In this document: piece by piece, positions 8,657-16,613 of the stretch | How the letters are laid out: each line of letters opens with the position of its first letter | Numbering within the stretch: the first letter of the stretch is position 1 | DNA from: Planctomycetota bacterium | Lineage (GTDB): Bacteria; Planctomycetota; UBA8742; UBA2392 | NCBI GenBank assembly: GCA_020848275.1 | Contig: JADLAK010000058.1 | Span: 56,574-120,573 of the forward strand | DNA: 64,000 nucleotides | Direction: 5' to 3' | The notes under the pieces: model-generated | What the model was told of the DNA's origin: nothing | Database searches by the model: none | Seen by the model: the letters and a program-made list of their open reading frames with translations, nothing else | Program-made: the position numbers and the translations under genes

Positions 8657-8820
8657 AGGTTTGCCCCCCGGAAGAAGGACCCGTTTTAGCCGCGCGGAGC
8701 CTCAAAGCAAGCCGGTTGGCGACCGGCTTCGCGCGTCTTTCAGACCGCGTGTGTCCGCATTTCGAGGGTATTGACGTGACAAGGGCACCTTGCGCGCGGT
8801 GCGCAACCATCTATCATCGC

Positions 8821-8965
8821 CGCTGACATCGCTGAGCCCGGGCAAAGTCCGGGGCGGGGGAACCAGGAAACAGGGGCGAATCGTAGACACCTGCCGAATT
8901 TCGGCAGGAGGCACGCAGGGCCAACTCTCGGCCCGAGCCCGTCAGCTAACCTCGTAAGCGTCGCA
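8821..8965 (+). promoter_or_regulatory. Cyclic di-AMP riboswitch (ydaO/yuaA type)
   Basis: The leader upstream of the KimA-like gene carries the conserved blocks of the ydaO motif in order: 'ATCGCTGAGCCC', 'CGGGGGAACC', 'CAGGGGCGAATC', a CCTGCCGAA..TTCGGCAGG hairpin, then the highly diagnostic 'CCCGTCAGCTAACCTCGTAA' and 'GCGT'. The class binds cyclic di-AMP and normally turns expression off. The downstream gene is of the same family as B. subtilis ydaO/kimA, a known target. Edges are approximate. No covariance model was run. Confidence 0.92.
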
Positions 8966-9023
8966 GAGGGTCTTCGCCGCATCGCAAGCCCTCATTTCCG
9001 TTGTGAACCCGCTAGGAGCCGGG

Positions 9024-11042
9024 ATGAGTGGCGATTTGCCATTACCCAAGCCAGACCCGATCAAGCCCGAAGACGACGCCGCGGAAAACGGCGGCCTCGG
9101 CCAGTCCCTTAAACACCTGGTGCTTGGCAAGCCCCGTGACCTTGCTGACAAAAAGCTGCTGCACCGTATTTCGCTGATTGCGCTGCTGGCGTGGGTGGGC
9201 CTGGGCGCCGACGGCCTTTCGTCCTCGGCCTACGGCCCGGAAGAAGCCTACCGCGCGCTGGGCGAGCATCACTATCTCGCGCTTGTGCTGGCCGTCGTCG
9301 TGGCAGCCACGGTGTTTCTGATTTCAGCGGCCTACAGCCGCATCATCGAGGAATTTCCCCAAGGCGGCGGCGGTTATCTCGTGGCGTCTGCGCTGCTTGG
9401 CCCCGTGCCCGGCGCGCTTTCCGGCAGCGCTTTGCTGGTCGATTACATCCTGACGATCACGATCTCGATTGCGGCCGCCGGCGACGCGCTGTTCAGCTTC
9501 CTGCCTATCGAGTGGTTGCCTCTCAAGCTTACCGCGGAGGTCATGCTGGTTGCCGGCCTGACAATATTAAACATGCGCGGCGTGAAGGAATCCGTCATCG
9601 CGCTGGCGCCGGTGTTTTTCGTGTTCGTGCTCACGCATGTTGTGTTCATCGTGGGCGGCGTGATCGCAAAATCGGGCGAGTTCCACTTGACGGGTCAACA
9701 GATCACGCAGGAAGTCAACGCCAGCATGCCGACTCTGGGCATCGGCGGATTGCTGATGGTCTTGATCTACGCTTATTCGCTGGGCGGCGGCACGTATACC
9801 GGCATCGAGGCAGTTTCCAACGGCGTGCCGCTGATGCGCGAGCCCCGCGTGCGCACCGCCAAGCACACCATGATCTACATGGCCGTGTCGCTGGCGTTCA
9901 CCGCCGGCGGATTGCTTTGCTGCTACCTGCTGTGGCGCGTCGAACATCGCCCCGGCATGACCCTCAACGCCGCGCTGGTGCAGGACATGGTCCGGAATAT
10001 CCCGGGCGGAACGGCGTTTTGGGTGGTCACGATGCTGTCGGAGGGCGCGCTGCTTGTTGTCGCAGCGCAGGCGGGCTTTCTCGACGGCCCGCGCGTGCTG
10101 GCGAACATGGCGCTCGACAAATGGGTGCCGTCGCGTTTTGCGGCACTGTCCGAACGCCTGACGGGCCAGAACGGCATTTTGCTGATGGGCGGGGCGGCGC
10201 TCGCCGCGTTGATCTACACCAACGGCGATGTGCGCCACATCGTGGTCATGTACAGCATCAACGTGTTCTTGACGTTCTCGCTTTCGATGCTGGGCATGCT
10301 GATTGCGGCGGCGCGAGGCCGGCTGAAATCATCGAGGAAAAAGTCGCGCATCGTGCTGTTCGGCGTCGCGTTTGCCGCCTGCGCCACGATCCTCGGCATC
10401 ACGATCTTCGAGAAATTTTCGCACGGCGGCTGGGTCACACTGGCCGTCACCGGCCTTTGCGTCTGCGTGTGCCTGCTGATTCGCCGGCATTATCGCAACG
10501 TGAGCACCAAGGTGGCGGTGCTGCAAAGCACGCTTGACGCGCTGCCGCAGGGCAAGGACGAGCCGCCGCGTCCGCTCGACCCAAAGGCACCCACCGCCGT
10601 CGTGCTCGTCTCGGCGTTCAACGGCCCGGGCGTGCACACGGTGCTGTCGGTGCTGAAGTTCTTTCCCAACCACTTCAAGAACCTGCTGTTTGTGTCCGTT
10701 GGCATTGCCGACAGCGCCTCGATGCGCGAAGAAAACCCGATCGAGAAATTGCGCGAGCGCACCCAGGCGGGCCTCACGCGCTACGTGCGGCTGGCGCACG
10801 GCCTTGGACTGCCGTCGCGGGCGCATCTGGCGATTGGCACGGACGTGGCCGAGGAAGCGGCGGAACTCTGCCTCGAACTCGCCAAGGAGTTCCCGCACTG
10901 CACGTTCTTCTCGGGCCAACTCGTGTTCAAGCGCGAGTACTGGTTCCAGTCGATATTGCACAACCAGACGGCGTTTGACCTGCAACGCCGCCTGCACCTG
11001 GCAGGCAAACCCGCGATGGTTTTGCCCGTGCGCGTGAACTAG
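9024..11042 (+). CDS. kimA: KimA-like APC-family potassium importer
   Basis: The 672-residue protein belongs to the APC superfamily, with about twelve membrane helices up to residue 480 and a soluble C-terminal domain of about 190 residues. Motifs include 'LGADGLSSSAYGPEEAYRAL', 'EFPQGGGGYLVASALLG', 'GGGTYTGIEAVSNGVPLM' and 'TAFDLQRRLHLAGKP' near the end. B. subtilis YdaO was renamed KimA, a high-affinity proton-coupled K+ importer, and it also sits behind a c-di-AMP riboswitch; substrate specificity here is inferred from that match. ATG 9024 is preferred over GTG 9003 because AGGAG lies 5 bases upstream. The stop codon overlaps that of the convergent beta-barrel gene in CTAG. Confidence 0.88.
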   Translation: MSGDLPLPKPDPIKPEDDAAENGGLGQSLKHLVLGKPRDLADKKLLHRISLIALLAWVGLGADGLSSSAYGPEEAYRALGEHHYLALVLAVVVAATVFLISAAYSRIIEEFPQGGGGYLVASALLGPVPGALSGSALLVDYILTITISIAAAGDALFSFLPIEWLPLKLTAEVMLVAGLTILNMRGVKESVIALAPVFFVFVLTHVVFIVGGVIAKSGEFHLTGQQITQEVNASMPTLGIGGLLMVLIYAYSLGGGTYTGIEAVSNGVPLMREPRVRTAKHTMIYMAVSLAFTAGGLLCCYLLWRVEHRPGMTLNAALVQDMVRNIPGGTAFWVVTMLSEGALLVVAAQAGFLDGPRVLANMALDKWVPSRFAALSERLTGQNGILLMGGAALAALIYTNGDVRHIVVMYSINVFLTFSLSMLGMLIAAARGRLKSSRKKSRIVLFGVAFAACATILGITIFEKFSHGGWVTLAVTGLCVCVCLLIRRHYRNVSTKVAVLQSTLDALPQGKDEPPRPLDPKAPTAVVLVSAFNGPGVHTVLSVLKFFPNHFKNLLFVSVGIADSASMREENPIEKLRERTQAGLTRYVRLAHGLGLPSRAHLAIGTDVAEEAAELCLELAKEFPHCTFFSGQLVFKREYWFQSILHNQTAFDLQRRLHLAGKPAMVLPVRVN

Positions 11043-11677
11043 AAATAGAAGCGTATGCCTGCGCTGGCGCCGAAGAACGGCAGCACCGTGCTCACACGGC
11101 TGCCGAAGAACCATATAAACCCGTGCTCCGACTGGACAAAGAAGCGCCAGTGCCGCGCGCCGAACTCGAAACCGCCATGCGTGTTCAGGCCAAATCCGCC
11201 GACACTGCGATGCTTGTCGTTGGTGTCCTCGAATACGCGATCAATGAAGAAATCGCCCGCCGCAAATTTCAAACCCGCGCCGCCATACCAGCTCGAGTGC
11301 GGGCCGCGGTCCCAATAATAGCGCGCGCCGGTTTCAAACAGCGCCCCGCCAAAGAACGTGCTGTATGTGCCCTCGACCCGGCCATAGAGCGACAACTGGC
11401 GCATCAGCGGCGCCGAGAATTCGCCGCCAATGCCGATGCCTGGAAAGAGCAAATACACCGGCGTCATGACCGCGACGCTGAAGCCGCGGTAGGGATAGCC
11501 GCCGCGCCGCGCGCTCTGGCCCTCGAGCATGTCGTCAGGCAAGGGAAAATGCGCGGCAATCGGTTGCGGCCGCGCAGGCCGCGAGACTTCCAGCGGCTGC
11601 TCAAACGTCGAAGCACGCAAAGTTGCGGCGGCAAGCGTGACCAGCAATACGACTGCGAAAGTGCGTGAAGGGTGCAT
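11039..11677 (-). CDS. Predicted outer-membrane beta-barrel protein
   Basis: The 212-residue protein begins with a signal peptide ('TFAVVLLVTLAAATLRAS') and continues with alternating aromatic, glycine-rich strands such as 'GRVEGTYSTFFGGALFETGA'. It ends '...SAGIRFYF', with the terminal Phe typical of BAM-assembled barrels. The size suggests an eight-stranded barrel. I do not recognise a specific family. The start ATG 11677 follows a perfect AAAGGAGG Shine-Dalgarno sequence. The gene is divergent from sat. Confidence 0.7.
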   Translation of the reverse strand: MHPSRTFAVVLLVTLAAATLRASTFEQPLEVSRPARPQPIAAHFPLPDDMLEGQSARRGGYPYRGFSVAVMTPVYLLFPGIGIGGEFSAPLMRQLSLYGRVEGTYSTFFGGALFETGARYYWDRGPHSSWYGGAGLKFAAGDFFIDRVFEDTNDKHRSVGGFGLNTHGGFEFGARHWRFFVQSEHGFIWFFGSRVSTVLPFFGASAGIRFYF

Positions 11678-11828
11678 AAAGCCTCCTTTGCCCCGCGCGA
11701 TTATAGCTTGCGACGGGAAACGTGGCTTGGCTCCGCGCAGTTTGCGGCGCCAGACCCCGACCCTGCCAGCCCCTACACAGATGGCCGCGCGGGGCTATAA
11801 CAAGCCCCTTCCACAACGGACGACCAAC

Positions 11829-12986
11829 ATGACCGATACCATCGCGCCGCACGGCGGCAAACTCGTGAACTGCGTGTCTCAAGCGGATGAGAATCCGGAG
11901 TTTCTCAAATATCTCGGCACGCTGGTGCGTGTGCCGCTCAATGAGCGCGAGCACAGCGACTTCGAACTCATCGCCATCGGCGCGCTTTCGCCGCTGGACG
12001 GTTTTATGACCGAGGGCGAGCACAAGAGTGTGGTCAACGACATGCGGCTGCCCAACGGGCTGGTCTGGTCGATCCCGGTGAATCTGGCGACTGACACGGC
12101 CACGGGCGACAAGATTAAACTCAACCATGATGTCGCGCTGACCGACGCAACGGGCGCGATCGTGGGCCTGATGCGCGTGACGAGCAAGTACGCCTCGAAC
12201 TGGGAAGAAGAATCGCAGAAGGTCAATCTCACGACCGACGAAAAGCACCCCGGCACGGCCTACATCAAGAACCGCAAGCCCGTCTTGATTGGCGGGCCGA
12301 TCCAGTTGCTGCACATGCGCAAGCCGGAGTTTCCCAGCCGCACGCGCTCGCCCGAGGAAACCCGCGCGCTGTTCCGCGAACTCGGCTGGAAGACGGTCGT
12401 TGCGTTCCAGACGCGCAACCCGATCCACCGCGCCCACGAATTCCTGACCAAGTGCGCGCTGGAACTGGTCGACGGCCTGCTGATTCACCCGTTGGTCGGC
12501 GAGACGAAGTCGGACGACATCCCGGCGCCCGTGCGCATGCGCTGCTATGAGGCGCTGGTAGAAAAATACTACCCGAAGGACCGCGTGGCGCTGACGGTGC
12601 TGCCCGCCGCGATGCGCTATGCGGGTCCGCGCGAGGCCATCCACCACGCGCTCATGCGCAAGAATTACGGCTGCACGCATTTCATCGTCGGCCGCGATCA
12701 CGCGGGCGTGGGTAACTACTACGGCACCTACGACGCGCAGAAGATGTTCGACCGCTTCAAGCCGGAAGAAATCGGGATCACGCCGATGAAGTTCGAGCAC
12801 ACCTTCTGGCACACCGGTTTGAAGGAAATGGTCAGCAACAAGACCAGCCCGGGACCCAAGGAAGCCCACCTGGCGCTGTCAGGCACAAAGGTGCGCGAGA
12901 TGCTGGCAAGCGGCCAGGACCTGCCGCCGGAATTCACCCGCCCCGAAGTCAGCAAAATCCTGATGGAGTTTTACAGAGGCAAGTAG
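11829..12986 (+). CDS. sat: ATP sulfurylase (sulfate adenylyltransferase)
   Basis: The 385-residue protein forms adenylyl sulfate from ATP and sulfate, or the reverse in sulfur oxidation. It has the catalytic 'QTRNPIHRAHEFL' (QxRNPxHxxH) motif, the nucleotide-binding 'GRDHAGVGNYYGTYDAQ' and the usual PUA-like N-terminal domain. Length is normal for the single-chain enzyme. The start ATG 11829 was chosen over the 300-base longer ORF-track version. No APS reductase, APS kinase or PAPS reductase gene is nearby. The last 68 bases occur again at 13579-13646, beyond a toxin-antitoxin pair (see findings). Confidence 0.96.
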   Translation: MTDTIAPHGGKLVNCVSQADENPEFLKYLGTLVRVPLNEREHSDFELIAIGALSPLDGFMTEGEHKSVVNDMRLPNGLVWSIPVNLATDTATGDKIKLNHDVALTDATGAIVGLMRVTSKYASNWEEESQKVNLTTDEKHPGTAYIKNRKPVLIGGPIQLLHMRKPEFPSRTRSPEETRALFRELGWKTVVAFQTRNPIHRAHEFLTKCALELVDGLLIHPLVGETKSDDIPAPVRMRCYEALVEKYYPKDRVALTVLPAAMRYAGPREAIHHALMRKNYGCTHFIVGRDHAGVGNYYGTYDAQKMFDRFKPEEIGITPMKFEHTFWHTGLKEMVSNKTSPGPKEAHLALSGTKVREMLASGQDLPPEFTRPEVSKILMEFYRGK

Positions 12987-12988
12987 GG

Positions 12989-13045
12989 GCAGGGGACTGT
13001 CCCAGGGCCGAGCCTTTGCGGCCCGTGCGGACTGTCCCCGCAGGC
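12989..13045. repeat. Dispersed repeat D1 (GGGGACTGTCCC ... GTGCGGACTGTCCCC)
   Basis: Just after the sat stop are two copies of GGACTGTCCC around a GGGCCGAGCC..GGCCC inner palindrome. The same words recur at 14499-14527 and 18582-18714. Confidence 0.7.
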
Positions 13046-13093
13046 ATCTATTGGCAACCCTGTGCCGTCCTCGCCAGAGCCTGAGGCCGAATC

Positions 13094-13381
13094 ATGCCGC
13101 TTGAATTCGAGTGGGACACGGCGAAGGCCGTGGAAAACGCCCGAAAGCACCGAGTTACATTTGCGGAAGCTGCGGCCGTTTTCGCCGACTCAAGATCGAT
13201 CACCGTTCACGATTCGGCCCATTCAGATGAAGAAGATCGCTGGATAATTCTCGGCCTATCGGGGCAAGGCCGCCTGGTTGTCGTGGTATTTGTCGAGCGC
13301 GGCGATAAAATACGTATTGTGTCCGCAAGGCGCGCAACCAAGCGCGAAACCAATGACTACAACGAAGTCCAAGGCAAGTGA
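13094..13381 (+). CDS. brnT: BrnT-family toxin
   Basis: The 95-residue protein matches BrnT, a RelE-fold ribonuclease toxin that cleaves RNA in the cytoplasm until neutralised by BrnA. It shows 'FEWDTAKAVENARKHRVTF', 'AAAVFADSRSI' and 'RIVSARRATKRETNDYNE', the usual pattern of the family. The partner gene begins at or overlapping its 3' end, as expected for a toxin-first pair. The module lies between the intact sat 3' end and a duplicate of that end, which suggests it came in by insertion. Confidence 0.9.
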   Translation: MPLEFEWDTAKAVENARKHRVTFAEAAAVFADSRSITVHDSAHSDEEDRWIILGLSGQGRLVVVVFVERGDKIRIVSARRATKRETNDYNEVQGK

Positions 13382-13571
13382 GATGAAGCCCGAGTACGAC
13401 TTTTCAAAAGGCGTACGAGGCAAGTACGCCAAGCGTTTCGCGCAGGGCACGAATCTTGTTTTGCTCGATCCTGACATTGCAGAGGCGTTCAAGGACTCCG
13501 AATCCATCAACGTCATCCTGCGCGCCTATCTCGTTGGCGCCGCCAAAGGCCGCAAAAAGTCTGGTCGCTAG
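13353..13571 (+). CDS. brnA: BrnA-family antitoxin
   Basis: The 72-residue protein contains 'MKPEYDFSKGVRGKYAKRF' followed by a short ribbon-helix-helix-like C-terminal part, the pattern of BrnA-type antitoxins that bind BrnT and repress the operon. ATG 13353 overlaps brnT by 29 bases. ATG 13383, directly after the brnT stop and with AAGG upstream, is an equally reasonable start and would give 62 residues. The conserved family sequence begins at the second ATG. Confidence 0.85.
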   Translation: MTTTKSKASEMKPEYDFSKGVRGKYAKRFAQGTNLVLLDPDIAEAFKDSESINVILRAYLVGAAKGRKKSGR

Positions 13572-13578
13572 TCTGAGC

Positions 13579-13646
13579 ACCTGCCGCCGGAATTCACCCA
13601 TCCCGAGGTCAGCAAAATCCTGATGGAGTATTATCGCGGGAAGTAG
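13579..13646 (+). pseudogene. Duplicate of the 3' end of sat
   Basis: These 68 bases align without gaps to sat 12919-12986, with 60 identities counted by eye. They would encode 'LPPEFTHPEVSKILMEYYRG' then a stop, against 'LPPEFTRPEVSKILMEFYRG' in sat. Most differences are silent or conservative, so the copy looks like a real sat terminus from a related allele rather than random drift. Confidence 0.85.
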
Positions 13647-13652
13647 CGGCAT

Positions 13653-13780
13653 CGACCTCCAGGTCGATGGGTGTTCGCTTTCAGCGTGGGGCAGGCTTCC
13701 AGCCTGCCCTTCGTTTCTGTGGCCTTCGCCCTTTGGGGCTGCGGCTGAAGCCGCACCTATGTTCGCGCCGCGCGCCCGCC
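13653..13780. repeat. Cluster of short palindromes
   Basis: Between the sat fragment and the 13914 lipoprotein gene, three small hairpins follow one another: CGACCTCCAGGTCG, GGGCAGGCTTCCAGCCTGCCC-like and GCGGCTGAAGCCGC. No coding potential is evident. A single-arm word repeat G3 (TTTAGCCTTTAGCTTTTGGC) follows at 13811-13832. Confidence 0.6.
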
Positions 13781-13913
13781 AAAAACCCGATGGGCGGCCC
13801 AAAAGCCGGTTTTAGCCTTTAGCTTTTGGCTTCCGACGTTGTACACTTAACCCAAGCCCCGGTGCACGTTGCGGCTGCCAACCCCTTCCATTGGCCGCAT
13901 GTGGAGCTTTGAA

Positions 13914-14468
13914 ATGAACCGTTTTCTCATCTTGGTAGCTCTGGCCGGATCTCTGGCCGTGGGCGCGTGTTCCTTCCCGTTTGCCGACGACATGCAGACC
14001 CGCGAGAGCTGGTTTGACGCGCGGCAATACAACTCGGTTGACGACGCCATCCAGTCCGAAATGGAATCCCGTTTCGGCGCGGATAAAGTCTTCCTCTCGA
14101 AGTACCCGGAACGCGAGTTCCACCGCTGGGTCTACGAAGGCCCCGTGCGCTCTGTCGGCCTTGAGAAGTACCGCATGCGCATCGAGGCCTACCCGAAGAA
14201 AGACCGCGACGGCTGGTACATGCCGCTGATTATCGCGCGCCAGGAGGTCTATAACGCGCAATCCATGAGCAACAAGCGCGGCGCGCACAAGGACTTCGAG
14301 AACACCGGCTACGTCGAGATCGGCCGCGACAACAAGCTTGAGGCCGACATCGAAAATTGCGTGCTGGCCCGCCTGCGCAAGGCTGACCGCGAACGCAACC
14401 ACTACGACGACGCCAAGCCCATGGCCGCCGAGAAGCCCGCCGACACCAAGACGGGCGGCGGTAAGTAG
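13914..14468 (+). CDS. Lipoprotein of unknown function
   Basis: The 184-residue protein begins 'MNRFLILVALAGSLAVGACS', a signal peptide ending in a lipobox, so it should be lipid-anchored at Cys20 and exposed in the periplasm. The remainder is charged, with 'EFHRWVYEGPVRSVG' and a Lys/Asp-rich tail. No family was recognised. ATG 13914 is preferred to the upstream ORF-track start because GGAG lies 8 bases before it and the signal peptide begins there. The secreted TPR-like gene follows closely on the same strand, so the two may be co-transcribed. Confidence 0.78.
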   Translation: MNRFLILVALAGSLAVGACSFPFADDMQTRESWFDARQYNSVDDAIQSEMESRFGADKVFLSKYPEREFHRWVYEGPVRSVGLEKYRMRIEAYPKKDRDGWYMPLIIARQEVYNAQSMSNKRGAHKDFENTGYVEIGRDNKLEADIENCVLARLRKADRERNHYDDAKPMAAEKPADTKTGGGK

Positions 14469-14498
14469 CCGTGTTGCCTATAGCATCGAGCAAGATCA

Positions 14499-14527
14499 GC
14501 GGGACAGTCCGCATGTGCGGACTGTCC
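14499..14527 (+). repeat. Dispersed repeat D2 overlapping a gene start
   Basis: GCGGGACAGTCCGCATGTGCGGACTGTCCC is a near-perfect inverted repeat of the GGACTGTCC word found at 12989 and 18582. Its central ATG is the most probable start of the next gene, and its right arm is translated. Confidence 0.75.
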
Positions 14528-16522
14528 CTCATTCTGTTGGTGCTGCTGGCCGCACCGCTGCGCGCCGACAGCCCGGCCTCGGAAGCCACAACCGACCGCA
14601 CGCTGGCTGAGGCCCGCGTGGCGCTTAGCCGCGGCCTGACGGGTGCGGCGCTCGAGCGTTCGACCGCCGCGCTCAAACGCGCGCCGCTAGGCGCGCCTGA
14701 GAACTTACAGATGGCGCTGACGCTGTGGTGGGTCGGCCAATTCGACGACGCCGCGCGTTACCTGCGCCGCGCGCTCGCCGACAACCCGGAAATCCTGGGC
14801 AACGAGCCGAAACTGCGTGAGCGTGTGCCAAGCGCGCAGGTCAATGACAAGATTCTCGCCGTGGCAAAACTCGCCGACCAAAGCGCCGAGCTTTGTTTCC
14901 TCACGGGCACGTTACTGCTGATCGACCGCGACCAGGGCCGCGCCATGCCGTTTCTGGTGCGGTCTGAGGAACTCGCGGGCACCGACGGCCAGGCCAGCAC
15001 GCTGATTGGAGCCATCGACGCCTCGCCGCGCCCCGACCGCAACCTGACGCGTGGCCTGCGCGAAATGCAGGAGGGCGACCTCGACCGCGCGCAACGTTCG
15101 TTCGCGTTCGCGGCGCTCGACCGTCCGCAACTCTGCGAGGCTTACGCGGGCTGGACGCTGGCGCTGGTCGCCGCCGCACAAGACGCCGAGGCCCTGCGCA
15201 TGGCCGACACGATGCAGGCGCGCTGCCCGCCGCAGAAACTGCTCAACTGGCTTGCGGGCGGCAAACTCGCGGCCTTGAGTGACGCCGGAACGCGCCTCGA
15301 AAAGGCCGCCGATGCTGTTGCCGCGCCCGTGCCGCACTTGCGGCTGGCGATGATCTGCTTTTTCGCCGCGGGTTATTACGGCAGCGCCCAGCGTTGCGGC
15401 GTCTCGCTGCTTGTCCAGGACAAGCTCGACGACTACACGCTGCAAGCTCTCGATTACATGTCGGCGCGCAAACTCAACGACGACCCGTTCAAGGCAGCGC
15501 CGGATCGGCCCCTGCCGACCAACCCCGACAAGCCGCCAGTCGTGCCGCCGACGCAGACGCCGACCGAGGCCGCCCGTGCGGCGATGAAGAAAGCCGATTA
15601 CGCCACGGCGATGCAGTTGCTGGAACCACAAGTCGACGGCGCCAACACGCCCGTAGTGGTGCTGCACCTGTTGTTCGTGTGTCTCGTCGGCCGTGGCGAA
15701 CTGATCGACGCCGGCAGCGCCTTCCAGGCGTGGTGGAGTCGCGCGAGCGACGATGAGCGCACCCGCACCAACGCCGTGCGCGAAATTTTCGCCAAGGGCG
15801 CCGATTACGACGCATGGCTGAAGCAGCTCACGAATGCGCGCGACGCCGACCTTTCCGCGGCGCTGCCGCGCATGCTGATCGCCTACACGGAAATCTGCGA
15901 CGGCAAGTATGAATCCGCGCGTGTGAGCCTTTCGGTCGCGCTGCGCGCCGAAAACAAAAACTTCACGCTGCAGTCGATGGACCGGCTGATGGCGCAGCCG
16001 AAATTCGCCGCCGACACCGGCCGGCCGAAGGTTGAGGACACGCCCGACCCGATCCAGCTCATGGCGCGCGGCGAGCAGCAATTCAAGGACCGCAAATATC
16101 CCGAGGCGCTGGCGTCGTTCCTGGCCGCCGCCGAACGCGACCGCAAGCTCAAGGGGATCGGCGCGGCGCTGCTCAAGGCGATGTTCGCCGCGGGCCAATA
16201 CGACGACGCCGCCAACCACCTGTTGCGGCTGTTTGACGACCTCGATGTCGCCAACAAGGGCGCCGATGCGTTCACGGTTTCGGTTTTCGCGGGCTATCTC
16301 GACAGCGCCGAGTTCGACAAGCACCTTGCGGCGCTGCGGCAGACCTGCGACGCGCGCAAACTCGCCAGCGCGCCGTGGCTGGTGCTGGGCGCGGTGCTGT
16401 ACGGCAAGCACGACTACAATGGCGCGCGCGACGCGTTGCAGGTCTACCGCGAAAACGAGCGCGGCAAGCCGAACAAGGCCGCTGTGATGCTGCTCGAATC
16501 CGCAAAAAAACAAGCCCGGTAG
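14513..16522 (+). CDS. Secreted TPR-like protein of unknown function
   Basis: The 669-residue protein starts with a signal peptide ('LILLVLLAAPLRADS') and is otherwise mostly alpha-helical, Ala/Asp/Arg-rich and built from helix pairs typical of tetratricopeptide-like repeats. Examples are 'WWVGQFDDAARYLRRALADN', 'EMQEGDLDRAQRSFAFAALD' and 'FKDRKYPEALASFLAAAERD'. A Pro/Thr linker near residue 345 separates two repeat blocks. It probably acts as a periplasmic scaffold. ATG 14513 lies inside dispersed repeat D2; GTG 14471 would only add 14 residues of poor signal-peptide character. The gene is adjacent to the lipoprotein at 13914. Confidence 0.75.
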   Translation: MCGLSLILLVLLAAPLRADSPASEATTDRTLAEARVALSRGLTGAALERSTAALKRAPLGAPENLQMALTLWWVGQFDDAARYLRRALADNPEILGNEPKLRERVPSAQVNDKILAVAKLADQSAELCFLTGTLLLIDRDQGRAMPFLVRSEELAGTDGQASTLIGAIDASPRPDRNLTRGLREMQEGDLDRAQRSFAFAALDRPQLCEAYAGWTLALVAAAQDAEALRMADTMQARCPPQKLLNWLAGGKLAALSDAGTRLEKAADAVAAPVPHLRLAMICFFAAGYYGSAQRCGVSLLVQDKLDDYTLQALDYMSARKLNDDPFKAAPDRPLPTNPDKPPVVPPTQTPTEAARAAMKKADYATAMQLLEPQVDGANTPVVVLHLLFVCLVGRGELIDAGSAFQAWWSRASDDERTRTNAVREIFAKGADYDAWLKQLTNARDADLSAALPRMLIAYTEICDGKYESARVSLSVALRAENKNFTLQSMDRLMAQPKFAADTGRPKVEDTPDPIQLMARGEQQFKDRKYPEALASFLAAAERDRKLKGIGAALLKAMFAAGQYDDAANHLLRLFDDLDVANKGADAFTVSVFAGYLDSAEFDKHLAALRQTCDARKLASAPWLVLGAVLYGKHDYNGARDALQVYRENERGKPNKAAVMLLESAKKQAR

Positions 16523-16584
16523 GGACACGCGGCAGCGTGTCCGCAAAACCATCGTAATCACCGGACACGCTGCCGCGTGTCCTT
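16521..16584. repeat. Word repeat E (GGACACGCGGCAGCGTGTCC)
   Basis: Two 20-base arms, 16523-16542 and 16563-16582, are exact reverse complements and each is nearly self-palindromic. The left arm overlaps the stop codon region of the TPR gene. A single partial arm recurs at 26152-26172. Confidence 0.85.
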
Positions 16585-16613
16585 ACGCGACGCCTCATGG
16601 TAAACACTTGGCC

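Noticed and set aside
5797-12986. Encapsulin, desulfurase and sat as one sulfur operon
   Set aside because: The encapsulin pair is on the minus strand and sat on the plus strand, separated by kimA and a barrel gene; a shared sulfur theme is possible but no operon is supported.
14912-16561. 549-residue minus-strand ORF
   Set aside because: It is antisense to the secreted TPR gene and shows no domain pattern.
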